Below, piece after piece: positions 1-6,496 of a stretch of 7,056 nt of DNA (positions are counted from its first letter, which is position 1; each line of letters begins with the position of its first letter). The DNA comes from CAYYMX01 sp964473045 (GTDB lineage Bacteria > Pseudomonadota > Alphaproteobacteria > Methylaequorales > Methylaequoraceae), in assembly GCA_964473045.1 (NCBI GenBank), contig CAYYMX010000072.1, forward strand, positions 1 to 7,056, written 5' to 3'. A program made the position numbers and the translations under genes. Below the pieces are notes generated by a model. The model did not search any database. It saw only the letters and a program-made list of their open reading frames with translations, and was not told the DNA's origin.

Positions 1-646
1 CAGTCAATCTTAATGCAGATAATGGTGTTTGTTCTGCTGGCTTTAATACGATCGTGCAACCAACAGCTAAAGCTGGTGCCAATTTCCAAGCAGCCATTAA
101 TAAAGGGAAATTCCATGGAATAATTTGTCCTACTACACCAACTGGCTCTCTAACTGTATAAGAATGATATTGAGCTCCTGGCGTGTAAGGAACTGATATA
201 GGAATAGTTTCTCCTTCAATTTTAGTTGCCCAGCCCGCCATATATCTAAAAATATCTGATGACAAAGGAACATCGGCAGCACCAGCAATTACAACAGGCT
301 TGCCGTTGTCAAGTGATTCAAGTTGTGCAAGTTCTTCAGAATGCTCATCTATGAGATCACCTATTTTCCAAAGTATTTTTCCTCTTTCATTAGGTGGAAT
401 ACTTGACCAAGAATCAGGTTTACTTGAATCAAAAGCACTTCTAGCTGCTTTTACTGCAGCATTAATGTCTTGTTCGTTACCTGCACCGCATGAAGCTATC
501 TTTTTACCAGTAGCAGGATCTTCAACATCAAAGGTTTTTCCTGATTGAGAATCAACCCATTTACCGTTAATATAAATTTTTTGTGCACTTTTTAAGAAAG
601 AGCCTACATTATCGTTAACGGTATAATTTAAAATTGTTGCGTCCAT
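1..646 (-). CDS. NAD(P)-dependent aldehyde dehydrogenase, N-terminal part (runs off left edge)
   Basis: This gene encodes an enzyme of the aldehyde dehydrogenase superfamily, which oxidises an aldehyde to its carboxylic acid with NAD(P)+ in the cytoplasm. Only the first 215 residues are present; the catalytic Cys and the C-terminal half lie beyond position 1. Visible signatures are the N-terminal strand KIYINGKWVDS (about residues 23-33), DPATGK (44-49), the ESLDNGKP segment (110-117), MAGWATKIEG (136-145), the Rossmann-region PWNFP with the expected catalytic Asn179, and VLKPAEQTP with the cofactor-binding Lys202. The start ATG at 646-644 is chosen because a full GGAGG lies 7 nt upstream. 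A short leader (about 20 residues) precedes the usual family start. The resemblance is to the broad class that includes phenylacetaldehyde, betaine-aldehyde and ALDH1/2-like enzymes. The substrate cannot be told from this half. The gene follows hisI on the same strand after 85 nt, so it may have its own promoter. Confidence 0.93.
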   Translation of the reverse strand, partial: MDATILNYTVNDNVGSFLKSAQKIYINGKWVDSQSGKTFDVEDPATGKKIASCGAGNEQDINAAVKAARSAFDSSKPDSWSSIPPNERGKILWKIGDLIDEHSEELAQLESLDNGKPVVIAGAADVPLSSDIFRYMAGWATKIEGETIPISVPYTPGAQYHSYTVREPVGVVGQIIPWNFPLLMAAWKLAPALAVGCTIVLKPAEQTPLSALRLT

Positions 647-653
647 TTAATTT

Positions 654-658
654 CCTCC
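654..658 (-). promoter_or_regulatory. Strong Shine-Dalgarno site (GGAGG) of the aldehyde dehydrogenase gene
   Basis: The minus strand reads GGAGG at 658-654, followed by a 7-nt spacer and the ATG at 646. It fixes the start of the aldehyde dehydrogenase gene. It is the best ribosome binding site in the window; the other genes have weak sites or depend on overlap with the gene before them, which suggests this gene is translated independently and efficiently. Confidence 0.75.
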
Positions 659-687
659 AATTTTTTAAATATCGTACAATTAAGAAA

Positions 688-714
688 ATGATACCATAAT
701 AAACGAGATATCAA
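688..714 (-). promoter_or_regulatory. Weak candidate promoter for the aldehyde dehydrogenase gene
   Basis: In the 85-nt gap between hisI and the aldehyde dehydrogenase gene, the minus strand carries TTGATA (714-709) and TATCAT (693-688), resembling -35 and -10 boxes. The spacer is only 15 nt, shorter than the usual 16-18, so the call is weak. An alternative -10-like TACGAT lies at 676-671 without a clear -35 partner. The gap shows no G+C-rich hairpin that would terminate hisI, so read-through from folE-hisI is also possible. Confidence 0.2.
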
Positions 715-731
715 AACTATATTGTGATCTA

Positions 732-1211
732 TTAGAGTTTTGTGGGATTCGGTGTGTCCCCATAAATTTCTTTGGGGTTAAAAACTTTCGATTTTTCAAT
801 AAATTTTAAATTGGAAGTGTAGTTTCCGTTTTCTTCTGATAATTTTCTGTAGAAGCAAGATTTGTAACCAACATGGCAACTTGCTTTCAATCCCTGTAAT
901 TCTACTAAAAAGATTACACAGTCTTGGTCATCATCAATTTTAATTTCTTTTATTTTTTGGTAAAATCCACTTTTTTCACCTTTTTTCCATAAAGTTTTTC
1001 TGCTTCTTGACCAATAATGAGCTAATTTGGTATTAATTGACTTCTTAAAAGCTTCTTCATTTAAATATCCATGCATTAGAATTAAATTGTCAGAAGAATT
1101 AACTGTTATGACTGGTATCAAACCATTTTCATCAAACTTTGGTTGTAATTTATTTCCTTCTTCAACTTCTTCAACAGATAGCCTTTTGTCGAAACTAATA
1201 TTCATTATCAT
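732..1211 (-). CDS. hisI: Phosphoribosyl-AMP cyclohydrolase (histidine biosynthesis, step 3)
   Basis: HisI opens the adenine ring of phosphoribosyl-AMP to give ProFAR, the third step of histidine synthesis, in the cytoplasm. The 159-residue product has the family core: GYLNEEAF (48-55), YWSRSRKTLWKKGEKSG (66-82), the acidic metal site DDDQDC (93-98), and SCHVGYKSCF (111-120) with the zinc-ligand cysteines Cys112 and Cys119. The usual DCDxD motif is replaced: the first zinc-ligand Cys position is Asp94 and a Cys appears at 98; I recall this variant from other alphaproteobacterial HisI proteins. A tail of about 37 residues follows the core, and no HisE domain is fused. The start ATG at 1211-1209 overlaps the folE stop as ATGA and has no Shine-Dalgarno site, so translational coupling is likely. 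A second ATG two codons later (1205) is also possible. The open frame extends back to 1325, but that stretch lies inside folE and looks unlike HisI. Confidence 0.95.
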   Translation of the reverse strand: MIMNISFDKRLSVEEVEEGNKLQPKFDENGLIPVITVNSSDNLILMHGYLNEEAFKKSINTKLAHYWSRSRKTLWKKGEKSGFYQKIKEIKIDDDQDCVIFLVELQGLKASCHVGYKSCFYRKLSEENGNYTSNLKFIEKSKVFNPKEIYGDTPNPTKL

Positions 1212-1816
1212 TTTATAAAATTTATAAACTTTTGTTGGAGATCTTTGTTTTTCAGAAAGTCTCCAAGAAAGCAATTTGTGATTGTTTCTACATCTGGTTT
1301 TGAAACTCCTCTTGAAGTCATGCATTGGTGAAACGCCTTAACATAAACAGCAACTCCCTTTGGCTTCAATGTTTGAGATATGCATTTGCATATTTGTCTA
1401 GTCATTGTTTCCTGCGTTTGGAGTCTCTTAGCAAAAATATCGACAGTTCTAGCTAATTTAGAAATTCCTACTACTCTTTTAGTAGGTAAATATGCTAAAT
1501 GTACTTTTCCAATTATAGGGACCATATGATGCTCACAGTGTGAACTAAAAGAGATATCTCTTAGCATTACAATGTCTTCATAATTCTGAACATTTTCAAA
1601 AGTTTTGGAAAGTATGTCTTCTGCAGACTCCCCATATCCAGAAAAAAACTCTTTATAGGCATTGATAACTCTTTTCGGCGTATCTTTCAACCCTTCTCGA
1701 TTTGGATTATCTCCTGCCCATTTTATTAATGTTTCAACCGCTTTCTCAGCATCTTGTCTAGAAACTCTATTTTGAGAAGCAATTTTAATTGTTTTTTTTT
1801 GAACTATAGAATCCAT
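1208..1816 (-). CDS. folE: GTP cyclohydrolase I, zinc-dependent
   Basis: FolE converts GTP to 7,8-dihydroneopterin triphosphate plus formate, the entry step to folate and other pterins. The 202-residue protein has the normal length and all key motifs: the helix GDNPNREGLKDTPKRV (35-50), CEHHMVP with zinc ligands Cys94 and His97, KVVGISKL-type segment RVVGISKLAR (114-123), QTQETMTRQI (133-142), and HQCMTSRGV with the third zinc ligand Cys165. It is therefore the metal-dependent type IA enzyme and looks intact. The ATG at 1816 is supported by AAGGA at 1827-1823 with a 6-nt spacer. Codons 6-9 contain a run of nine A. It is first in a minus-strand unit with hisI, a pairing seen in other alphaproteobacteria, and is divergent from fhcA. 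Besides folate, its product could feed the pterin part of H4MPT, the cofactor of the pathway that fhcA serves; that link is inference. Confidence 0.97.
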   Translation of the reverse strand: MDSIVQKKTIKIASQNRVSRQDAEKAVETLIKWAGDNPNREGLKDTPKRVINAYKEFFSGYGESAEDILSKTFENVQNYEDIVMLRDISFSSHCEHHMVPIIGKVHLAYLPTKRVVGISKLARTVDIFAKRLQTQETMTRQICKCISQTLKPKGVAVYVKAFHQCMTSRGVSKPDVETITNCFLGDFLKNKDLQQKFINFIK

Positions 1817-1861
1817 TTTTTTTCCTTTATCATGTAGAATAGCTTACTTACATATATTTTG

Positions 1862-1898
1862 GTATTAATAATTGAAATTAAAGTTATATAATTAATAC
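1862..1898. repeat. 8-bp inverted repeat, possible operator
   Basis: GTATTAAT at 1862-1869 is exactly repeated in inverted form as ATTAATAC at 1891-1898, with half-site centres 29 bp apart, near three helical turns. The arms overlap the -35 and -10 candidates of fhcA, a place where a dimeric regulator could act. The A/T-only core makes chance occurrence quite possible. Confidence 0.25.
1865..1892 (+). promoter_or_regulatory. Candidate sigma-70 type promoter of fhcA
   Basis: A perfect -10 box TATAAT lies at 1887-1892. Sixteen nt upstream is TTAATA (1865-1870), matching TTGACA at four of six positions. A transcript starting near 1899 would have a leader of about 20 nt before the ATG at 1920. 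In such A/T-rich DNA a chance TATAAT is common, so this is only a candidate. Confidence 0.3.
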
Positions 1899-1919
1899 TA
1901 CAAAGTTTTTGAGTATAAA

Positions 1920-3560
1920 ATGAAATTTAAAATAATTAATGGATATGTATACGATCCTACACAAAATATCAATAATAAAAAACAAGATATTTATGTTGAA
2001 AACGGTTTGATTGTTAAACCAAAACCTGAAGAAGAAAAGTTATTTAAGGACTCGTATGATGTTAATGGGATGATTGTAATGGCAGGAGCTATAGATATTC
2101 ATTCTCATATTGCAGGTGGAAATGTAAATAATGCTAGACTATTAATGCCTGAGATTCATTCAAAATTTGTTGAAAAAAGTTTGAACAGAAAAAAAAACCT
2201 TCCTAATTCAAATTCAAGATGGTCCTCTGATGGGACGGGGTATAGATATTCTGAAATGGGCTATACAACTGTTGTTGAACCAGCGGTTTTACCAATAAAC
2301 TCTTTTCTCACTCATCTAGAATTGGAAAGAATTCCTATGATTGATAAAGCCGGACTTGCCATCATGGGAAATGACAGTTTTTTATTGGAAAACTTAAGAC
2401 TAAAGAAGGGGCAAAACTTTTTTAATGATTACGTCGCTTATACCCTTGATTCAACTAAATGTTTGGGTTTAAAAGTTATTAATGCAGGAGGAACTGAATT
2501 TTTTAAAAGGGGAGGTGAAGTTTTTAATTTGGATGATATTGTTCCATATTATGGTGTTTCATCAAGAAAGATTCTGACAACTTTGAATAAAGCAAATGAA
2601 GATTTAAAGATTAAACATCCTCTTCACGTTCATTGCAACAATCTTGGTGTTCCCGGTAATATTAAGACAATTTTACAGACTATTGATGCAGCTGAAGGTA
2701 GAAGAATGCACCTTGCTCATGTTCAATTTTATGGATACGATAATAAAGGTAAAAGAGGTTTTTCTTCTGGTTCTATTAAACTATCGGAAGCAGTTAACAA
2801 AAACAAAAATATTACGGTAGATGTAGGGCAAGTTATGTTTAAACCAACAATTACTATTTCATCCGATATATTAAGACAATTTGATGCTAGAAAAAATGCT
2901 AGTCCTTCAAAATGGTTAATTTCTGAAGTTGAAGATGGTGGTGGTGGAATAATTCCTTATGAATATAAGGCTAAAAACTTTGTTAATTCTCTTCAATGGT
3001 TGATTGGTCTAGAAATTTTTCTTCTAATTAATGATCCTTCAAGAGTATTTTTCACAACTGACCATCCTAATGGTGCACCATTTACAAGTTATCCAGAATT
3101 GTTCAGGTTGCTTATGGATTATGACTTTAGAATGAAAAATTTTGAAAAAATAAACTCGTTATCAAAAAGTTTTTCTTATTTGAAAGATATCAAGAGGACT
3201 TACGATATGTATGAAATTGCAATAATGACTAGGTCAGCACCAGCTAAAATTCTTGGATTAAGTGATCGTGGATCTTTAAAAGAAGGCTCAATAGCAGATA
3301 TATCAATATATAATCCAAAAAAACCTATTGATGAGATGTTTAGAGGAGCTAGTTATGTATTTAAAAATGGTAGAGAAATTGTGAAAAATGGAAAAGTTCT
3401 TAAATACGAAAAAACTTCAACTCAAGTTTTAAAATTAAGTTATGAAAAGTCGATTTCAAAACAAGTTCAAAATTGGATAAATAGATATTACTCTTTAAGT
3501 CTTGAAGACTTTTCTGTTGATGATAATTTTTTTCGTATTGATAATTTCAATTACCATTAG
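1920..3560 (+). CDS. fhcA: Formyltransferase/hydrolase complex subunit A (formylmethanofuran dehydrogenase subunit A-like)
   Basis: In methylotrophic bacteria FhcA is the hydrolase subunit of the cytoplasmic Fhc complex. It releases formate from formyl-methanofuran after FhcD transfers the formyl group from formyl-H4MPT, ending the H4MPT route of formaldehyde oxidation. The 546-residue protein is an amidohydrolase-fold member of the FmdA/FwdA family and is full length. Visible metal-site candidates are HSH (His61, His63) in DIHSHIAGGNVN, the probable carboxylated Lys185 in LGLKVINAGG, His236/His238 in HVHCNNLG, His267 in LAHVQFYG, and Asp381 in TTDHPNGAPF. YRYSEMGYTTVVEPA (108-122) and the C-terminal strand SIADISIYNP (457-466) also fit. 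The ATG at 1920 is the first possible start after an in-frame TAA at 1893; its ribosome site is weak (GAG at 1911-1913). No fhcB, fhcC or fhcD adjoins it, unlike the usual fhc operon. Dihydroorotase- or hydantoinase-like amidohydrolases are less likely given the HIAGGNVN and HCNNLG motifs. Confidence 0.9.
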   Translation: MKFKIINGYVYDPTQNINNKKQDIYVENGLIVKPKPEEEKLFKDSYDVNGMIVMAGAIDIHSHIAGGNVNNARLLMPEIHSKFVEKSLNRKKNLPNSNSRWSSDGTGYRYSEMGYTTVVEPAVLPINSFLTHLELERIPMIDKAGLAIMGNDSFLLENLRLKKGQNFFNDYVAYTLDSTKCLGLKVINAGGTEFFKRGGEVFNLDDIVPYYGVSSRKILTTLNKANEDLKIKHPLHVHCNNLGVPGNIKTILQTIDAAEGRRMHLAHVQFYGYDNKGKRGFSSGSIKLSEAVNKNKNITVDVGQVMFKPTITISSDILRQFDARKNASPSKWLISEVEDGGGGIIPYEYKAKNFVNSLQWLIGLEIFLLINDPSRVFFTTDHPNGAPFTSYPELFRLLMDYDFRMKNFEKINSLSKSFSYLKDIKRTYDMYEIAIMTRSAPAKILGLSDRGSLKEGSIADISIYNPKKPIDEMFRGASYVFKNGREIVKNGKVLKYEKTSTQVLKLSYEKSISKQVQNWINRYYSLSLEDFSVDDNFFRIDNFNYH

Positions 3561-3618
3561 TTTTTTAAGTTTTTTTTAAAATAGAAAATTAAAAAAATGT
3601 TATAAAGATTAAAAAACT
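3559..3618. terminator. Possible bidirectional terminator between fhcA and rpe
   Basis: AGTTTTTTAA at 3559-3568 is matched by its exact inverse TTAAAAAACT at 3609-3618, and poly-T/poly-A tracts surround both arms. The position between two converging genes (gap 3561-3621) suits a shared terminator. The stem would be almost all A-T pairs with a loop of about 40 nt, so it is much weaker than a classical hairpin and the call is tentative. Confidence 0.25.
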
Positions 3619-3621
3619 TTT

Positions 3622-4272
3622 TTATGGATCTCTTAGCTCCTCAATTGTTTTTTTATAATCTTTACTTTTGAAGATTGTAGATCCAGACACTAAAATATTT
3701 GCCCCTGCATTTATAACATCTTTTGCAGTGTTTTTATTGATTCCACCATCAACTTCGAGATCAATTTTTCTTCCTTTAATTATTTTTTTTATATCTTTAA
3801 TTTTTTGAATTTGTGATGAGATAAATTTTTGTCCCCCAAAACCTGGTTCAACAGTCATTATTAAAATTAAATCAATATAATCTAGATATTTCTCAACAAC
3901 ATTTGATAGGGTTTTTGGTTTGATGGATATCCCGGCTTGTAACCCGATTTTTTTGATAAATTTTAAGCAGTCTATAGTATCTTCAGAAATTTCATGGTGT
4001 ATTGTAATTATATCTGCACCAGCTTCAGCAAAACTTGGTATAAATTTTTTAACTGGATTTATCATTAGGTGTACATCAAATTTTTTTTGTGAATAGGATC
4101 TAATTGATTTTATTACATCTGGTCCAATAGTAAGATTTGGGACGAAATGACCATCCATAATATCAATGTGAATATAATCGCAGCCAGATTCATCAATTTT
4201 TTTTATTTCTTGTCCTAATTTAGAAAAATTTGCTGACAAAATCGATGGTGCGATTTTTATTTCATTATTCAT
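3622..4272 (-). CDS. rpe: Ribulose-phosphate 3-epimerase
   Basis: Rpe interconverts ribulose 5-phosphate and xylulose 5-phosphate in the pentose phosphate, Calvin and ribulose monophosphate cycles. The 216-residue TIM barrel is normal in length. Motifs in order are APSILSANFSKLG (8-20), HIDIMDGHFVPNLTIG (35-50) with metal/catalytic residues His35 and Asp37, DVHLM (66-70) with His68, TVEPGFGGQKF (140-150), and EVDGGIN (173-179) with catalytic Asp175, followed by the phosphate-binding GSTIF (197-201). All active-site residues are present. The ATG at 4272 overlaps the fba stop as ATGA, with no clear ribosome site of its own, so translation is probably coupled. It is last in the tkt-pgk-fba-rpe run and converges on fhcA across 61 nt. 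Confidence 0.97.
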   Translation of the reverse strand: MNNEIKIAPSILSANFSKLGQEIKKIDESGCDYIHIDIMDGHFVPNLTIGPDVIKSIRSYSQKKFDVHLMINPVKKFIPSFAEAGADIITIHHEISEDTIDCLKFIKKIGLQAGISIKPKTLSNVVEKYLDYIDLILIMTVEPGFGGQKFISSQIQKIKDIKKIIKGRKIDLEVDGGINKNTAKDVINAGANILVSGSTIFKSKDYKKTIEELRDP

Positions 4273-5291
4273 CTGGAAAGATTTTCTTGCTCACCTGAAT
4301 AGTTTCCTAAAGTTGCATTTGAGTTAAGCTTGCTTCTTAAAAATAAAGCTTTTTGAGATACTTCAGTATTTTTGTCTTTTCCCATCCATGATGATATAGA
4401 GGGTTGTTGCAAAGCTCTCCCATATGAAAAACTAAGGTTCCATGGAAGTTTTTTAAAGCTTTTATTCATTTCGTTAAGGTGATTAGTAGCCAATTGATTA
4501 CTTTGACCTCCAGATAAAAAAACTATCCCTGGAACATCATCAGGCACAGTTTCTTGTAAACAATTAACCGTCATTTTAGAGACTTCTTCAACTGAGGCTT
4601 GTTTTTTACAACTTTTACCTGAAATAATCATATTTGGTTTTAATAGCATGCCTTTTAGGAAAACATTATGTTTTTCTGATTGTTCAAAAAATTTTTTCAA
4701 AGTTTTTTTTGTAACTTCATAACACTCTTCAATTGAATGTTCTCCATCCATCAAAATTTCAGGTTCTACTATTGGTACTAAATCATTGTCCTGTACTATT
4801 CTGGCATATCTTCCAAGCAAATCCGAATTTAACTCAATACAGTAATCAGTTGGAATGGAAGAACCTATTTGAATTATTGCTCTCCACTTTGTAAACTCTG
4901 CTCCCAAACTTTTATATTCTTTTAGGCGCTCTTCTAAACCATCTATACCCTCGGTAACCTTTTCTTTGCTATTAGATAATGAGATGGCTCCTGTATCAAC
5001 TTTAATTCCTGGTGAAATTCCGTTTTTAATTAAATATTTTGGAAATAAATCTCCTTCTGAAGTAGTTTGTCTAATTGTTTCATCATACAAAATTATACCA
5101 CTTATAAACTTATTAAGATTTTCAGTTTTAAATAAAATTTCCCTATATTTTCTTCTTGTTTCAAAAGTTGAATTCAAATTAATTGATTCAAACCTTTTTT
5201 TTATTGTTTTTGTGCTTTCATCAGCGGCCAAAATTCCTTTAGGAGGGTCAGATAACTTTTTTGCTATTTGAATTAATTTATCTTTATTCAT
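4269..5291 (-). CDS. fba: Fructose-bisphosphate aldolase, class I
   Basis: This enzyme cleaves or forms fructose 1,6-bisphosphate from dihydroxyacetone phosphate and glyceraldehyde 3-phosphate in glycolysis and gluconeogenesis; class I enzymes also make sedoheptulose 1,7-bisphosphate in some organisms. The 340-residue protein is the eukaryote-like, Schiff-base class I type. The Schiff-base Lys218 lies in LLKPNMI (216-222). Other active-site matches to muscle aldolase are Asp24 in AADES, Lys97 in GIKVDTG, Lys135 in FTKWRA, Glu176 and Glu178 in VEPEI, FLSGGQS (258-264) and Arg292 in SYGRALQ. No class II zinc-binding histidine pattern is present. The C-terminus ends in NLSR and does not keep the terminal Tyr of animal enzymes. 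It starts 11 nt after the pgk stop, with an AAGAAG-like weak ribosome site, and ends in a 4-nt overlap with rpe. Class I aldolases next to pgk occur in other alphaproteobacteria. Confidence 0.96.
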   Translation of the reverse strand: MNKDKLIQIAKKLSDPPKGILAADESTKTIKKRFESINLNSTFETRRKYREILFKTENLNKFISGIILYDETIRQTTSEGDLFPKYLIKNGISPGIKVDTGAISLSNSKEKVTEGIDGLEERLKEYKSLGAEFTKWRAIIQIGSSIPTDYCIELNSDLLGRYARIVQDNDLVPIVEPEILMDGEHSIEECYEVTKKTLKKFFEQSEKHNVFLKGMLLKPNMIISGKSCKKQASVEEVSKMTVNCLQETVPDDVPGIVFLSGGQSNQLATNHLNEMNKSFKKLPWNLSFSYGRALQQPSISSWMGKDKNTEVSQKALFLRSKLNSNATLGNYSGEQENLSR

Positions 5292-5302
5292 AGAATTTCT
5301 TC

Positions 5303-6496
5303 TTATTCATTTAACACTAGCAAGCCAGGGAGACTATTTCCTTGAATAAATTCAAGAAAAGCCCCACCACCTGTTGATAAAAAAGAAAAACCGTCAAAGC
5401 AATTAGCTTGCTTTAACATGGATATAGTATCACCTCCACCAGCAACAGAAAAGAAATTTTTGTTTTTATTAGATTGTACTGCGGATGCTACATACTTAGT
5501 TCCAGCATCAAAAGGGATTTTTTCAAATAAGCCTAAAGGACCATTCCAAATTAATCCTTCACTAGAGGTAATAATTTGAGCAAAATTCATTCTTGTTTTG
5601 GGACCAATATCCATAATTTTTTCATTCTTAAAAATATTATCTACCGATTTTACTTCAAAAGATTCTTCATCCGGAGATTTTATAACAATAACATCTTCAG
5701 GAAGTACAATCTTTTCATCAAAATCTACCAAGATTTTCTGAGCAACATTAATCATTGATGGTTCATAAAATGATTCGCCTACATTTTGCTTTTTTGCTGC
5801 AAGAAATGTATTAGCCATAGCACCGCCAACAAGAACTTTTTTAAAATTTTTGGCTAAATATTTAACTATATTAATTTTGGTTGATATTTTTGCACCACCT
5901 AAAACAGCAACATTATTTTTAATATCTTTGTTCGAAATTATACTTTTAATAAAATTTACTTCAAACTCTAAAAGTTTACCTGGGAATGATGGTAGAAATT
6001 TTGGAATTCCTACAATAGAAGAATGATTTCTATGCGAAACTGAGAAACACTCATTAATAAAAATATCACCAAATTTTGATAGTCTCTTAGAAAATTCATC
6101 ATCATTTTTTTCTTCTTCCGGGTAAAATCTAATATTTTCCAACATCAAAATCTTTTCATCCTCAAGTTTTTTAAGAATTTTTTCTGGCTTAGTTTTTAAA
6201 ATATCATTTTCCGAAAAGGCTACGGGAATTTTGATTTTTTGTTCGAGTTTGGCGACAATTGGTTTTAATGAATACTTTTCAGAAACTTTTCCTCTTGGTC
6301 TACCTAAATGAGATATTATTACTAATTTTGCATTATTTTTCAATAAATCTTCTATGGTTGGAATTACTTTTTCTAATCTTGTAAGGTCGGTAAATAAGCC
6401 ATCGTAAGATGGAAGGTTAAGGTCTAGCCTTAATATGACAACTTTGTTTACAACAAAATTTAAACAGTCAGTATATTTTTTTTTAAGATTTATCAC
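5303..6496 (-). CDS. pgk: Phosphoglycerate kinase
   Basis: Pgk transfers phosphate between 1,3-bisphosphoglycerate and ADP in glycolysis, or in reverse in gluconeogenesis and carbon fixation. The 397-residue length is typical. Substrate- and nucleotide-binding motifs are all present: RLDLNLPSYDG (23-33), ISHLGRPRGK (60-69), ENIRFYPEEE (119-128), the segment FINECFSVSHRNHSS (149-163), VLGGAKISTK (198-207), IWNGPLGLFE, and the C-terminal VAGGGDT and STGGGAFLEF loops. The protein starts with GTG at 6496-6494. This is the only reasonable start: an in-frame TAA lies at 6511-6509 and no other ATG or GTG precedes the conserved domain. AGAG at 6508-6505 can serve as its ribosome site. The start lies inside the 3' end of tkt (14-nt overlap), so the two are probably translationally coupled. 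Codons 5-7 form a run of nine A. Confidence 0.98.
   Translation of the reverse strand: MINLKKKYTDCLNFVVNKVVILRLDLNLPSYDGLFTDLTRLEKVIPTIEDLLKNNAKLVIISHLGRPRGKVSEKYSLKPIVAKLEQKIKIPVAFSENDILKTKPEKILKKLEDEKILMLENIRFYPEEEKNDDEFSKRLSKFGDIFINECFSVSHRNHSSIVGIPKFLPSFPGKLLEFEVNFIKSIISNKDIKNNVAVLGGAKISTKINIVKYLAKNFKKVLVGGAMANTFLAAKKQNVGESFYEPSMINVAQKILVDFDEKIVLPEDVIVIKSPDEESFEVKSVDNIFKNEKIMDIGPKTRMNFAQIITSSEGLIWNGPLGLFEKIPFDAGTKYVASAVQSNKNKNFFSVAGGGDTISMLKQANCFDGFSFLSTGGGAFLEFIQGNSLPGLLVLNE

Larger units (their letters stand above)
1817..1919. promoter_or_regulatory. Divergent intergenic region between folE and fhcA
   Basis: These 103 bp must hold the start signals for folE (leftward) and fhcA (rightward), since both are first genes in their direction. 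The stretch is almost entirely A/T. For fhcA a perfect TATAAT is present (1887-1892). For folE no convincing -35/-10 pair stands out on the minus strand; several TA-rich hexamers could serve as a -10. An 8-bp inverted repeat (1862-1869 and 1891-1898) spans the fhcA promoter candidate. No riboswitch-like or G+C-rich folded element is visible. Confidence 0.5.

Noticed and set aside
300..548. Plus-strand open frame of 82 codons
   Set aside because: It lies antisense to the aldehyde dehydrogenase gene, and the translation is low-complexity Ser/Leu/Ala-rich with no family match.
1027..1218. Plus-strand open frame of 63 codons
   Set aside because: It is antisense to hisI, has no ribosome binding site and no recognisable protein features.
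1212..1325. N-terminal extension of hisI by 38 codons to an ATG at 1325
   Set aside because: The stretch lies wholly within folE, whose frame there encodes the conserved C-terminal region, and the extra residues do not resemble HisI. The ATGA overlap at 1208-1211 gives a better start.
1872..1892. TTGAAA (1872-1877) as the -35 box for TATAAT (1887-1892)
   Set aside because: The spacer would be only 9 nt, far too short for a sigma-70 promoter.
4966..5271. Plus-strand open frame of 101 codons
   Set aside because: It is antisense to the conserved N-terminal part of the aldolase gene; its hydrophobic translation is what the reverse of Lys/Glu/Asn-rich coding sequence gives.
5576..5758. Plus-strand open frame of 60 codons
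   Set aside because: It is antisense to pgk, with a Phe/Ile/Asn/Tyr-rich translation typical of chance frames in A/T-rich DNA.
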